Positions 43,367-52,544 of a stretch of DNA of 59,367 nucleotides are shown here, piece after piece. The notes under the pieces are model-generated. The model did not search any database. It was given only the letters and a program-made list of their open reading frames with translations, and was not told the origin of the DNA. The stretch comes from Candidatus Poribacteria bacterium (lineage in GTDB: Bacteria > Poribacteria > WGA-4E > WGA-3G). The position numbers were made by a program, and so were the translations under genes. The stretch spans positions 1-59,367 of the forward strand of contig PYJA01000107.1 in the NCBI GenBank assembly GCA_003635185.1, in the 5' to 3' direction. Each line of letters starts with the position of its first letter. Position 1 is the stretch's first letter.

Positions 43367-44467
43367 ATGGCAACTTATCGTGCAGGCGTAATCGGTTTAG
43401 GACGGATGGGAAGCACTTTTGACGATGAAATTACACAGGGCGGATCGATTTTTCTCCCTTACTGTCATGCGCCAAGTTATGACGCATCACCGAAAACGGA
43501 GTTGGTGGCGGGTGCCGACCTACATGCCGAACAAGCCTCAATTTTCAGTGAACGGTGGGGACTTAGTTCGGAACATATCTATAGTGATTATCGCGAAATG
43601 TTAGAGAAGGAAAACCTTGATATTGTGAGTATATGCACAACAGCACGGGTTAGATCAACTATTGTGCAAGATGTGGCGCGTGCAGGTGTCAAGGGTATCT
43701 GGGCAGAAAAACCGATCTCGCTCAGCCTCGTCGAAGCGGATGCAATGGTAGATGTCTGCCGAGAAAACAATGTCGTAATGGCAATCAATTGCGCGCGCCG
43801 TTGGAATCCCTTCTTTAGTGAGGCGAGGAAACTCATTGACGGAGGTGAGATCGGTAATGTGTTGCAGGTAACCGTGTATGCACAGTGTGGTCTTTCGCAT
43901 AACGGTAGCCATGCCATTGATATTCTACGTTATATGGCAGGTGGCAATGTGGAATGGGTTTTCGGTGAGATGCAGTCCGATGAAGCCGCAGCAGGTGAAA
44001 ACGATCTGATGGGAAATGGCTACCTCGTTTTTGATAACGGTGTGCGGGCATATCTCCGCAGCACGTCGTGTGGTGCTGCACTGTGGGAGGTAGATGTTAT
44101 CGGTACAACGGGACGCATCCGTTCAATTAATAACGCAGAAACATTTGAGTTGATTCGTATTATTCCCGGTGGCAGACGTGGGCGTGGGGTTCCTGCGACA
44201 TGTCCATTCCCGATACCTGTAAGAATGCAAGGAATGGGTTTGACCATTGTTGACGACATTATTAACGCCATTGAAAATGGAGGTTCGCCTAAATGTTCTG
44301 ATGAAGATGGACGTGCTGCGTTAGAGATTGCAATTGCACTTCGGGAGTCGCATCGGCGTGGTGGTGTAAAGGTGAACTTGCCGATTGAAGACCGGAGTCT
44401 GCGTATTCTATCTTCGGAGATTCATGGTGACGATACGCCTGCGCGGATTAGGCGGATGCGGGGTTGA
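43367..44467 (+). CDS. Gfo/Idh/MocA family oxidoreductase
   Basis: A 366-residue NAD(P)-dependent dehydrogenase: AGVIGLGRMGSTF at the N-terminus, AEKPISLS in place of the usual EKP segment, INCARRWNPFFSEAR, and a C-terminal domain ending in a basic tail. It differs clearly from the paralogue at 34751-35818, so not a recent duplicate. Substrate unknown. AGGAGGAG precedes the ATG. It is followed by the disrupted transposase. Confidence 0.88.
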   Translation: MATYRAGVIGLGRMGSTFDDEITQGGSIFLPYCHAPSYDASPKTELVAGADLHAEQASIFSERWGLSSEHIYSDYREMLEKENLDIVSICTTARVRSTIVQDVARAGVKGIWAEKPISLSLVEADAMVDVCRENNVVMAINCARRWNPFFSEARKLIDGGEIGNVLQVTVYAQCGLSHNGSHAIDILRYMAGGNVEWVFGEMQSDEAAAGENDLMGNGYLVFDNGVRAYLRSTSCGAALWEVDVIGTTGRIRSINNAETFELIRIIPGGRRGRGVPATCPFPIPVRMQGMGLTIVDDIINAIENGGSPKCSDEDGRAALEIAIALRESHRRGGVKVNLPIEDRSLRILSSEIHGDDTPARIRRMRG

Positions 44468-44581
44468 ATTAACGAGGATGTGTATTTAGATGAAGTCATA
44501 TTGAGTAAAACCTATAAATATGGTAAAATAAAGATATAAGGTTAAAAATGTAGGTCCGTTTTTTTTTTGAGAGGTTCTGTT

Positions 44582-45462
44582 ATGACTGACACAACTGCAA
44601 AACAGCTGAACAATTGTCTTCCGAAACAAGTTAGGCTTAGGGATTTTAACTGATATATTAAACCCTTTTTATCAACAAGGCATAAAGGCCCAAAGCCTAA
44701 ACTCTCTTCGGACAAGATATTTAATTACATCCTCTATGTTTTACATACAGGTATGCAATGGGATCAACTCCGGACACGGCGTAACGAACTCCATTGGTCT
44801 AATGTCTACAAATGGCATAATCGGTGGTCAAAAGATGGTTCTTATAAGAAACTCTTTGAAACCTCTGTTCTCCATCTTCTTGACAGTGATCAACTTGACA
44901 CCTCTTGTATACATGGTGATGGTTCAAACACCGTTGTAAAAAAAGGGGAGATGGCATCGGTTATTCAGGACACAAACATCAAAAAGGTGAAAAAGAGTTG
45001 ACCATCACTGACAATCAAGGGTTTATCATTAGTCCAATAACTGTCAGCCCCATCAACGAACACGATACAACGATTTTGCCCGAAGCCTTCAGCAAACTCT
45101 TGACCTTTAGTCATCGGATCGGCATGGAACTGAGCGGTTCTGCACTCACCCTGGATTCTGGTTTTGACGCGAAAGCGAATCATAAACTTATCAAAGAACA
45201 GGGTTTGGTTCCCGTGATCTATCCGAACAAACGGAATACTAAAGAACCTATTGCTATCGCTCGCAAGTTTCGCTGGTTTAGAAAAGATATCTATAAAGAC
45301 CGATATAAAGTAGAACGAACTTTCGGGTGGCAAGATACCTACCGAAAACTCGCATTGAGCTACGATAAACTCAAAGAAACGCGTTTAGGGTTTCGGTATC
45401 TTGCATATTCTATGATAAATTTTCGGGTGACTTTTAAAATTCTTAGATGTTACTCGCTATGA
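44582..45462 (+). pseudogene. IS5/IS4-like DDE transposase, interrupted
   Basis: The protein can be followed over the whole length: ATG 44582 (GAGAGG upstream), an in-frame TGA at codon 24 (probably once Trp), then KLSSDKIFNYILYVLHTGMQWDQL, the first Asp in IHGDGSNTV, a -1 shift at 44940-44950, GYSGHKHQKGEKELTITDN, the second Asp in LTLDSGFDAKAN, and the Glu in VERTFGWQDTYRKL. The shift point is a run of seven A followed by GGGG. It may be a genuine programmed site, but the TGA makes this copy probably dead. Terminal inverted repeats were not identified. Confidence 0.8.
44939..44951 (+). promoter_or_regulatory. A7-G4 slippery run in the transposase
   Basis: In the first frame the bases are GTA AAA AAA GGG; slipping back one gives the frame of the second half. 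A AAA AAA is a known -1 slippery heptamer, used by several IS families including some IS5 groups. Confidence 0.5.
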
Positions 45463-45500
45463 GTTCATGTTAAAAATCGTTCTGGTGAAAGGTGGCACGA

Positions 45501-45986
45501 ATGAATTTCTCAAACTGGCTTGAAAAATGGGGAATGGAATCTTTGAAAATCACGCCCCCCTTTCTGCAAATGGAGTGGACTCCACAGGCTGCGGATAAAA
45601 ATGCCGCTTGGGCACTCTATATTGAATTGCTTACACGGATTACCACACAACCATTGCCCATTGAACACGGCGATGAAAAAACTGCTTTGGATAGTGTCTA
45701 TTCACTGTTCGCAACGACAAGAGAAGTTATCAGAGAATATGGACCAGACTGTATTAACTTTACAAAAATCGCAATTGTTGTTCTTAACCAAGTGATTCGT
45801 CCTTTTACCGCAAAGTGGCACCGAAAAAGTATCGCAGGAGACTTTGAGGATGAAACTGAACGTACCGTTTTTCGAGACGAATTGGCTGCACTACAAGAGG
45901 AATTACGTAAATATTCTCAAATGTTGGCGGATATTGCTGATGTTGAAGACTTAACTAATCTTGAGGATACAGAGGACACTGCGTAA
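45501..45986 (+). CDS. hypothetical protein, helical
   Basis: A 161-residue protein I do not recognise. It begins MNFSNWLEKWGMESLKI, is mostly alpha-helical, has a conserved-looking core FATTREVIREYGPDC and VVLNQVIRPFTAKWHR, and ends in a Leu/Glu-rich helix and an acidic tail (DLTNLEDTEDTA). No signal peptide or membrane segment. ATG 45501 has AAAGG eight bases upstream, better than an in-frame GTG at 45492. It lies between the broken transposase and the toxin-antitoxin-like module. Confidence 0.7.
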   Translation: MNFSNWLEKWGMESLKITPPFLQMEWTPQAADKNAAWALYIELLTRITTQPLPIEHGDEKTALDSVYSLFATTREVIREYGPDCINFTKIAIVVLNQVIRPFTAKWHRKSIAGDFEDETERTVFRDELAALQEELRKYSQMLADIADVEDLTNLEDTEDTA

Positions 45987-46000
45987 ATGTAGGCGTTTAA

Positions 46001-46126
46001 AACAATTTTATTCTTGTACTCAAAAATGGTTTTGAGGATTCTCCATTTCCCGCGCACCTTCCGCGGCAAAAAGAGGAGCAGGAGGCACTCGCAAAACTTA
46101 AATCATTAGCAGCAGATAGGGAATAA
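46001..46126 (+). pseudogene. possible gene remnant
   Basis: An open 41-codon frame without any ATG, GTG or TTG start reads NGFEDSPFPAHLPRQKEEQE and ends KLKSLAADRE. Composition looks protein-like. It may be the tail of a lost gene. Confidence 0.25.
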
Positions 46127-46286
46127 TAATTATAGGACAGACGCATTGCCCTTGCTTGCGGAGGACAAAGGGTAGGTGGGATGGACAAATCGTTATGAAA
46201 GCTATTCCGCAGGTATCATAGCATTAGGAAAATCAATGAACTCGGTTTGCAACCGGAGGTGGGGAATAAAACCCCGTATCAAACAA

Positions 46287-46315
46287 TTGATTAAGATTCC
46301 ATATTATGTTATAAT
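46287..46315 (+). promoter_or_regulatory. promoter of the XRE-ImmA/DUF4411 operon
   Basis: TTGATT (46287-46292), a spacer of exactly 17 bases, and TATAAT (46310-46315) in an AT-rich stretch 90 bases before the start codon. Confidence 0.75.
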
Positions 46316-46354
46316 ATATTTAACTTAAGTTATTTCAATTTATGTATGTATAGT

Positions 46355-46384
46355 CTATTTTTCTTAACTGTATTAGAAAAATAG
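46355..46384 (+). promoter_or_regulatory. operator-like palindrome upstream of the XRE-ImmA gene
   Basis: A perfect 10-bp inverted repeat, CTATTTTTCT and AGAAAAATAG, separated by 10 bases, lies between the promoter and the ATG. It is a plausible binding site for the HTH domain of the downstream protein. Confidence 0.6.
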
Positions 46385-46406
46385 CAGACATATTGAGGTT
46401 ACTATC

Positions 46407-47567
46407 ATGGCTGAGTATGTTGATGGAGTTAATCCGAAACTCCTCAAATGGGCGCGCGAACGTTCCGGGTACTCTGTGGAAGCAGCTGCCAAAACTTTAA
46501 GTAAAAATACTTCATTCATTGCTGAATGTGAGTCGGGCAATTCTGCGCTCACTTATGCTCAACTTGAAACCTTAGCTGATAAGTACAAGCGGCCTGTTGC
46601 TATTTTCTTTTTTCCTGAACCTCCAGAGGAAGAAAATATTGCTAAGAATCTTGCACTCCGAAGTTCTGACATTGATCAATTAGAACCGCGAATTCATATT
46701 CTACTGCGACACGCTTATGCACGACAACTTTCCTTGATGGAACTCAACCTCGGTAACAATCCATCTGAAAACAAAATTTTTGTAGATATTCATGCCCAGC
46801 TCAACGATTCACCTATAGAATTAGCAAAACAGACTCGAGTGTATCTGAACATCAGTGTTGCCGAACAAACAGGTTGGAGTAATCCTACAGAAGCATTGGA
46901 AAATTGGCGTGAATGTATTCAGGAAAAAGGTGTTTTTGTTTTTAAAGATGCATTTAAAGATAATTCTGTTGATGGATTTTGTCTCGTACATGATGTATTT
47001 CCAGTAATCTATCTAAATAATAGTAGACCAGCAGTCCGACAGATTTTTACCTTGTTCCATGAATTAGCACATCTGTTACTTGGAAAAAACGGAATTACTC
47101 GTGACACCAACCCTACAGGTGAAAAAATTGAGACATTCTGCAACCAATTCGCTGCTGAATTTCTTGTGCCATCTGATAACTTAGAATCTCACCTTAAGTT
47201 TCCTGATTACGATGATGATACTGTAGAAAAATTGGCAAGTATTTATAAAGTTAGTCGTCCAGTCATTTTGTTAAAGTTAGTCGATAAAGGGATTCTTACA
47301 TATCAAGATTATCTGCACAAAATAAAGGGATGGACAGCATTATATGAATCACATAAGGACCAAAAAACTGAAGATGAATCCCCAGGGGGCGGGAGCTATT
47401 ACAATACACAAACAGCATATTTAGGCAAGAGATATATGGAACTTGCCTTTAGTTCGTTTTATCAGGGAAAATGTTCGATTGAACAGCTTGCAGAGCATCT
47501 AAACGTTAAGGTAAAAAATTTATCTGGGCTTGAAGACTGCCTGCTCAATAAGGCAGTTCGCAAATGA
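46407..47567 (+). CDS. XRE-family regulator fused to ImmA/IrrE metallopeptidase
   Basis: A 386-residue protein. The N-terminal HTH_3-type domain (about 8-65; LKWARERSGYSVEAAAKTL, IAECESGNSALTYAQLETLA) is followed by an ImmA/IrrE domain (about 150-290) with zinc motif HELAH in IFTLFHELAHLLLG. A C-terminal extension (about 300-386) has no clear assignment. Relatives cleave repressors or serve as the antitoxin or regulator of toxin-antitoxin units. GAGG precedes the ATG. It overlaps the DUF4411 gene by four bases (ATGA). Confidence 0.9.
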   Translation: MAEYVDGVNPKLLKWARERSGYSVEAAAKTLSKNTSFIAECESGNSALTYAQLETLADKYKRPVAIFFFPEPPEEENIAKNLALRSSDIDQLEPRIHILLRHAYARQLSLMELNLGNNPSENKIFVDIHAQLNDSPIELAKQTRVYLNISVAEQTGWSNPTEALENWRECIQEKGVFVFKDAFKDNSVDGFCLVHDVFPVIYLNNSRPAVRQIFTLFHELAHLLLGKNGITRDTNPTGEKIETFCNQFAAEFLVPSDNLESHLKFPDYDDDTVEKLASIYKVSRPVILLKLVDKGILTYQDYLHKIKGWTALYESHKDQKTEDESPGGGSYYNTQTAYLGKRYMELAFSSFYQGKCSIEQLAEHLNVKVKNLSGLEDCLLNKAVRK

Positions 47568-48034
47568 TCTATGTATTTGACACCAATAGTTTTAGTGTAC
47601 TTGGTAATTATTACCCGAACCAATTCCCGACTTTTTGGCAATATTTCGATCAAACGGTGCAAGATGGAAGGATCATCTCTGTCCGAGAAGTTTACAGAGA
47701 ACTACAACGGTACACACGGCATTCTCATTTATCTGATTGGATAGAACGTCATAAAAGCATTTTTGTGATACCGGGGGCTGCAGAAACACAATTTGTTAGT
47801 CAAATTTTTATGGAACCTCGTTTTCAAAACTTAGTTAATGAGAAAAATCGTTTAGCTGGTTACCCGTGTGCCGATCCATTCATCATTGCCTTAGCGAAAA
47901 CAATAAATGGATATGTTGTCACTGAAGAAAAAGAGAAACCTAACGCTCCGAATATACCAAATGTCTGTGACCATTTTGGAGTTGCCTTTACTAACTTACA
48001 GGGATTCATGGAAAGGGAAAAATGGACATTCTAA
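47564..48034 (+). CDS. DUF4411, PIN-like toxin candidate
   Basis: A 156-residue PIN-like protein: MIYVFDTNSFSVLGNYYP (first Asp), SVREVYRELQRY (Glu), CADPFIIALAKTING (Asp) and VVTEEKEKP near the end, the pattern of acidic metal-binding residues of PIN ribonucleases. DUF4411 genes often follow an XRE-ImmA gene, as here. Likely toxin of the pair; RNA target unknown. Confidence 0.87.
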   Translation: MIYVFDTNSFSVLGNYYPNQFPTFWQYFDQTVQDGRIISVREVYRELQRYTRHSHLSDWIERHKSIFVIPGAAETQFVSQIFMEPRFQNLVNEKNRLAGYPCADPFIIALAKTINGYVVTEEKEKPNAPNIPNVCDHFGVAFTNLQGFMEREKWTF

Positions 48035-48202
48035 GACGCAATAAAAGGACTAACATCGAAAGAACGCAAATCAGAAGTACGGCGTGTAGGTTTAAACGTT
48101 GCGTCTCAAAACGAAATTTGCTAAAATAGCAGTATTGGAGATTTTGACTTACTTCTTGAGTGTAGACGCGCGCAGAGCGCTTATAAAAGAAAGGAATTTA
48201 CA

Positions 48203-48460
48203 ATGTTTGTATGTATTGCATGTGGTTATTTGTGGAAAGAAGCCGATGAACCGCCCGATGAGTGTCCGGCATGTACCGCACCCAAAGAGAAATATATCCC
48301 CTACGATGACAGAGCAGAACGGTGGGTCAAACGCGCCGTAGCAGCACATGTCATGTACCCGGATGAAGAAGGTGCTGACCTCCGTGCTGAGAATTCTGCT
48401 CTCTCTTCACACATCAGATTCGCCTTGGTGGGTTTACTTGGTGACCTCCAGAAAGAATAA
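48203..48460 (+). CDS. small rubredoxin-like zinc/iron ribbon protein
   Basis: An 85-residue protein. The first 35 residues hold FVCIACGYLWKEADEPPDECPACTAPK, with two CxxC knuckles like rubredoxin-like domains (here the second knuckle has CPAC). The rest is helical. Probably binds iron or zinc; role unknown. AAAGGAA precedes the ATG, and a clear terminator follows. Confidence 0.8.
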   Translation: MFVCIACGYLWKEADEPPDECPACTAPKEKYIPYDDRAERWVKRAVAAHVMYPDEEGADLRAENSALSSHIRFALVGLLGDLQKE

Positions 48461-48467
48461 AATGAGC

Positions 48468-48504
48468 AAGCTCCGATTTACGCAATCGGGGCTTCTTTTT
48501 GTTT
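48468..48504 (+). terminator. rho-independent terminator
   Basis: AAGCTCCGATT pairs with AATCGGGGCTT (11 bp, one G-U) around a 5-base loop, followed by CTTTTTGTTTT. It closes the rubredoxin-like gene. Confidence 0.9.
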
Positions 48505-48732
48505 TCCTTAATTTCACATCGAATCCATATATACTTCTTGGCGGTTACCCCGTTTGTAGTCGCGCAATTTATTGCGCCTCTTACATTTAGCATGAGTATT
48601 TTTCGGCTTGGATTGAGTATAGTGAAATAACAAATTCAATTTATGAGATGCATTCAGGTTTTTTATTAACTATCAGAAAGGAACGGCATTGTTGGTCCCT
48701 TGCACCAATTGACAAAATGCCGTAATATAAAA

Positions 48733-50250
48733 ATGAAACAGGTCCGTTATCTGCTGATACTGTTCCTTGTAGCGTTACACGGAATAGCATCAGCGCAAAA
48801 TCTTGCAGACCGAGTAGTGGAACACACTTTCCCTAACGGTTTAAAACTATTGATGATTGAACGTCACACTTCACCGACCGTCGCGCCGTACATCCTCTTT
48901 AAAGCGGGTTCCGTAGATGAATCTGACGATGCGCGTGGCATTGCACACATGCTTGAACACATGCTATTCAAAGGCACGAAAACAATCGGCACCAAAGACT
49001 ATGAAAAAGAAAAAGTTGTGCTTGCCGAAATAGATAAAATTGGTGACGCATTAGACATGGAGCGTGCAAAAGGTGTGAGGGCAGACGCAGAAAAAATTGC
49101 CGAATTAGAAGCGGCACTCAAAACACAACAAGAAGCCGTAAAAGAATGGGTTGTCTCCGGCGAATACACCGAAATCTATACGCAACACGGCAGCACCGGA
49201 TTCAACGCTGGCACCTCTGTTGACTATACGATTTACACGGTGGAATTGCCATCAAACAAATTAGAATTGTGGGCGATGCTTGAATCAGACAGGCTTAAGA
49301 ACGCGGTTTTACGTGAATTTTATGTTGAACGTGAAGCGGTAAAAGAGGAACGCCGGATGGTTGTGGATACGCGCCCCGGTGGCAAGCTCTATGAGCAGTT
49401 TATGGCTGCGTCCTTCACTGCGCATCCCTATGGAATGCCAATCATCGGTTGGCCCTCCGATATCGCGATGCTAAACCGCAAAAAAGCAGAAGAATTTTTC
49501 CGTATCCACTACGCACCGAATAACTCTGTGATGGTCATTGTCGGAGATATTAACGTCGAAAAAACTATCAAACTCATTGAAAAATATTTTGGTGATATTC
49601 CGTCTCAACCGCTCCCTGATGAAGTCACCGTTCGTGAACCCGCACAGGAAGGGGAACGAAGAATTGAGGTAGAATTTGACGCTGAACCACAGATGATGAT
49701 CGGATTCCACAAACCGACAATCCCACATTTTGACGATTACGTGTTGGATATGATCAGTGCTATTCTCTCGGATGGGCGCACCTCCCGTTTTTACAAGAAC
49801 ATCGTTGAAGAGGGCATAGCGGTTTCTGCTAATTCAATAAACGGATACCCCGGTGCCCGTTACGATAACCTCTTTGTAGTTAGTGCTACTCCTCGCTCAC
49901 CGCATACAACAGCTGACGTGGAGGAAGCAATTTATACGCAACTGGAAAAACTGAAAACAGAACCTGTCGCCGAAAAGGAATTTAAACGTATCCTTAAACA
50001 GATAGATGCGGGCTTTATCCGCGCCCTAAGTTCAAACGCCGGAATGGCAAACCAACTCGCTTTTTATGAAGGCATTGCCGGCGACTGGCGATACATACTC
50101 AACTGGCGGAAAAAGATGTACGAAATCACACCGGATGACATCATGAGAGTAGCACAGACCTATTTTAAAAAGAGCAACCGCACCGTCGCTACACTTGTTA
50201 AGAAAGAACCTGTAGCGTCTGAAAGTACCGACGAGGAGGATAGTGAATAA
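48733..50250 (+). CDS. M16 family zinc peptidase, active subunit
   Basis: A 505-residue periplasmic-type protein. A signal peptide (MKQVRYLLILFLVALHG) is followed by an M16 N-terminal domain with the inverted zinc motif HMLEH (in IAHMLEHMLFKGT) and a downstream Glu region (EERRMVVDTRPGG). An inserted Glu/Lys-rich helix (about 95-145) is seen just after the zinc motif. The C-terminal M16 domain follows. ATG 48733 is chosen because it gives the signal peptide directly; SD is poor. It overlaps the next gene by one base. Confidence 0.9.
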   Translation: MKQVRYLLILFLVALHGIASAQNLADRVVEHTFPNGLKLLMIERHTSPTVAPYILFKAGSVDESDDARGIAHMLEHMLFKGTKTIGTKDYEKEKVVLAEIDKIGDALDMERAKGVRADAEKIAELEAALKTQQEAVKEWVVSGEYTEIYTQHGSTGFNAGTSVDYTIYTVELPSNKLELWAMLESDRLKNAVLREFYVEREAVKEERRMVVDTRPGGKLYEQFMAASFTAHPYGMPIIGWPSDIAMLNRKKAEEFFRIHYAPNNSVMVIVGDINVEKTIKLIEKYFGDIPSQPLPDEVTVREPAQEGERRIEVEFDAEPQMMIGFHKPTIPHFDDYVLDMISAILSDGRTSRFYKNIVEEGIAVSANSINGYPGARYDNLFVVSATPRSPHTTADVEEAIYTQLEKLKTEPVAEKEFKRILKQIDAGFIRALSSNAGMANQLAFYEGIAGDWRYILNWRKKMYEITPDDIMRVAQTYFKKSNRTVATLVKKEPVASESTDEEDSE

Positions 50251-52397
50251 TGCAGAAACAGATCACGAAAAAACTTTTTATAGCCGTCTTTATTGCCTGT
50301 TTTATCGTTTCGGGCAGCCTGCCGTTATATGCTAAACCGCATGAAGAACTGACTTATGAACCTATTCAGTTCAAACCGCCTGTGCCTGAAAGACATGAAC
50401 TTTCTAATGGAATGGTTTTATACCTACTTGAAGATCACGAGTTACCTGTATTTGACATCAGCGGACTTGTTAGAACGGGGACCATCTACGACTCAAGTGA
50501 CAAGGTGGGATTAGCCTCTATTTGTGCAAGTGTCATGCGAACCGGAGGTACAGTGTCCCGTGAACCGGAGGCATTGAACGAAGAACTTGAATTTATGGCT
50601 GCTTCTGTTGAAATCGGCATGTCTCCCGAATACGGGAGAGTGAGTCTTTCAACAATGGCAGAGGATATTGAAAAAGGATTAGAAATCTTTGCTGATGTTT
50701 TACAAAACCCTGCTTTCAGAGAGGATAAACTTGAACTCCGAAAACAACAAGCAATTGAAGCAATTCGCAGAAGAAACGACAATCCTATACAATTGGCATG
50801 GCGTAATTTCTCCGCGATACTCTATGGAACAGATCACCCGTTTGGTTGGTACTCTGAAATTGAAGACGTAGAGAGCATCACAGTAGACGATCTCAAAGCA
50901 TTCCATGCCAAATATTATCAGCCAGATAATATCATGCTTGCTATTACTGGCGATTTTGAAACTGAAACGTTGATCGCACAACTTGAAAAGGTGTTTGATG
51001 GATGGGACAACGCTAAAATAGAATTTCCACACATTTCTGATGTTGAAAACGCACCGAAACCTTCTGTCAACTATATCATGAAAGATTTGCCACAAACTAC
51101 AATGTTGATCGGACATTTCGGCATCAAGCGAACCCCAGATTTCCCAGATTTCTTTGCCCTCCGTGTCATGAATGATATTCTCGGTGAGGGCGGTTTCACC
51201 TCACGTTTGATGAAGGAAGTACGAGAAAAACACGGGCTCGCCTATATGGTCGGAAGCCTCATGCAAACGAGCCTCTACTCAAATCCTGGTGAGTGGTTCG
51301 CCTATTCACAGACACGTTCAGATAAAACTGCCGAAGCAATTTCACTCATTATCAGCATAGTACGTGACCTAAGAGAAAACCCAGTGTCTGAGGAAGAACT
51401 ACAGCGGACTAAAGATTCGCTCATCAATTCGTTTGTGTTCGGGTTTGAGAGTAGTTCGCAAATCGCATTTCAGCAGATGATGCTTGCCTATCGCGGATTC
51501 GCACCAGATTTCCTTGAAACCTATACAGACAATATCGCGAAGGTCACAGCGGAAGATGTGCAGGCAGTCGCGCAAAAATATCTTCACCCTGACGCACTCA
51601 CGATTGTCACTGTCGGAAATCAAGATAACTTCGACCGACCTTTGGGTGAATTCGGAGAGGTCAACGAGATAAAAATCAAGCAGCCGACACCTCCACCCCC
51701 CGAACCGATGCCTGAAGCGAGTGAGACTGACGTTGCAAAAGCGAAGGAAATCGTTGCCGCAGCTGTTGAGGCACACGGTGGACTTGAGAAGTTGAAAGCG
51801 GTGAAAAACGCTGTTACACAATCAAACATCACCGTTCAGACTCCTGGTGGTAAAATGGATTTGCAAGTAGTATTTTATCATTCTTATCCTGACAAATTCA
51901 GACAAGAGATGAACACCCCTCAAGGCAAAGTGAGTTACGTATATGATGGTCATGCTGCCTATGCAATCTCATCCATGGGTGTTCAACCTTTGCCTCCTGA
52001 AATAGCGACTTCCTTGATAGATCTTGTTTTCAGAGATATGATCCCGCTCCTGGCAAACCTTACACAGAACGATATTCCAGTTCAATATGCCGGTACAGAA
52101 GAAGTGCTCGGAGAACAGGCATCTGTTCTGATTGTAAAACAACCTTCAGGCGAAATGCTCAAACTCTTCATCAGTGAAGAGACACATCATGTGGTTAAAA
52201 ATGCATTTCGCGACACTGTACAAGGTGTTATGGTCAACAAAGAAACTTTCTTTTCTGATTTTCGCGAAGTTGAAGGCGTTCAATTCGCGTTCCACATGAT
52301 GCAAAATGTGAATGGCGAACTTAACACCAATAATCGTGTTAATAGTGTCAAGTTGAATGTTGAACTTGACGAATCACTTTTTGAAGTACCGGAATGA
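50250..52397 (+). CDS. M16 family inactive subunit fused to a LolA-like domain
   Basis: A 715-residue protein with a signal peptide (about 1-29). The M16 fold is clear (ITGDFETETLIAQLEKVF, GEGGFTSRLMKEVREKHGLAY), but the zinc motif is lost: the expected HxxEH position reads LASICASVM. So it is the non-catalytic partner of the preceding gene, as in other M16B pairs. From about residue 490 a second domain starts (AKEIVAAAVEAHGGLEKLKAV) of the lipoprotein-sorting or LolA-like type, repeated as a stand-alone gene downstream. Confidence 0.87.
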   Translation: MQKQITKKLFIAVFIACFIVSGSLPLYAKPHEELTYEPIQFKPPVPERHELSNGMVLYLLEDHELPVFDISGLVRTGTIYDSSDKVGLASICASVMRTGGTVSREPEALNEELEFMAASVEIGMSPEYGRVSLSTMAEDIEKGLEIFADVLQNPAFREDKLELRKQQAIEAIRRRNDNPIQLAWRNFSAILYGTDHPFGWYSEIEDVESITVDDLKAFHAKYYQPDNIMLAITGDFETETLIAQLEKVFDGWDNAKIEFPHISDVENAPKPSVNYIMKDLPQTTMLIGHFGIKRTPDFPDFFALRVMNDILGEGGFTSRLMKEVREKHGLAYMVGSLMQTSLYSNPGEWFAYSQTRSDKTAEAISLIISIVRDLRENPVSEEELQRTKDSLINSFVFGFESSSQIAFQQMMLAYRGFAPDFLETYTDNIAKVTAEDVQAVAQKYLHPDALTIVTVGNQDNFDRPLGEFGEVNEIKIKQPTPPPPEPMPEASETDVAKAKEIVAAAVEAHGGLEKLKAVKNAVTQSNITVQTPGGKMDLQVVFYHSYPDKFRQEMNTPQGKVSYVYDGHAAYAISSMGVQPLPPEIATSLIDLVFRDMIPLLANLTQNDIPVQYAGTEEVLGEQASVLIVKQPSGEMLKLFISEETHHVVKNAFRDTVQGVMVNKETFFSDFREVEGVQFAFHMMQNVNGELNTNNRVNSVKLNVELDESLFEVPE

Positions 52398-52530
52398 AAA
52401 TGTTGAATATGTAAGTCCAATATTTTCATGACAGCACACCAGCAGATGTGCTGGTGTTAAATGCCTCGCGACATGTGAGAACATGACAACCGTTTATATC
52501 CTTATCTGTCGGTAGCGGCATAGTATATTT
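52394..52530 (+). pseudogene. isochorismatase relic left by a tandem duplication
   Basis: Bases 52394-52452 (ATG AAA ATG TTG AAT...TAA) line up with the start of the isochorismatase gene at 53324-53382, and 52508-52526 matches 53588-53605 with one difference. The middle is deleted and the frame has a stop at the seventh codon, so it is a dead fragment. Confidence 0.8.
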
Positions 52531-52544
52531 CAAGGACATAAATA

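Noticed and set aside
44541..45477. GTTAAAAAT direct repeats on both sides of the broken transposase as a target duplication
   Set aside because: Nine AT-rich bases can recur by chance, and no terminal inverted repeats were found next to them, so the boundaries are not supported.
41527..48034. Calling the whole 41-48 kb stretch an established defence island
   Set aside because: The AAA-NUDIX pair and the XRE-ImmA/DUF4411 pair are suggestive, but a dehydrogenase and a dead transposase lie between them and no known antiphage system is complete here.
48099..48341. 80-codon plus-strand frame upstream of and overlapping the rubredoxin-like gene
   Set aside because: No RBS, and it overlaps a gene with a proper RBS and two CxxC knuckles in another frame.
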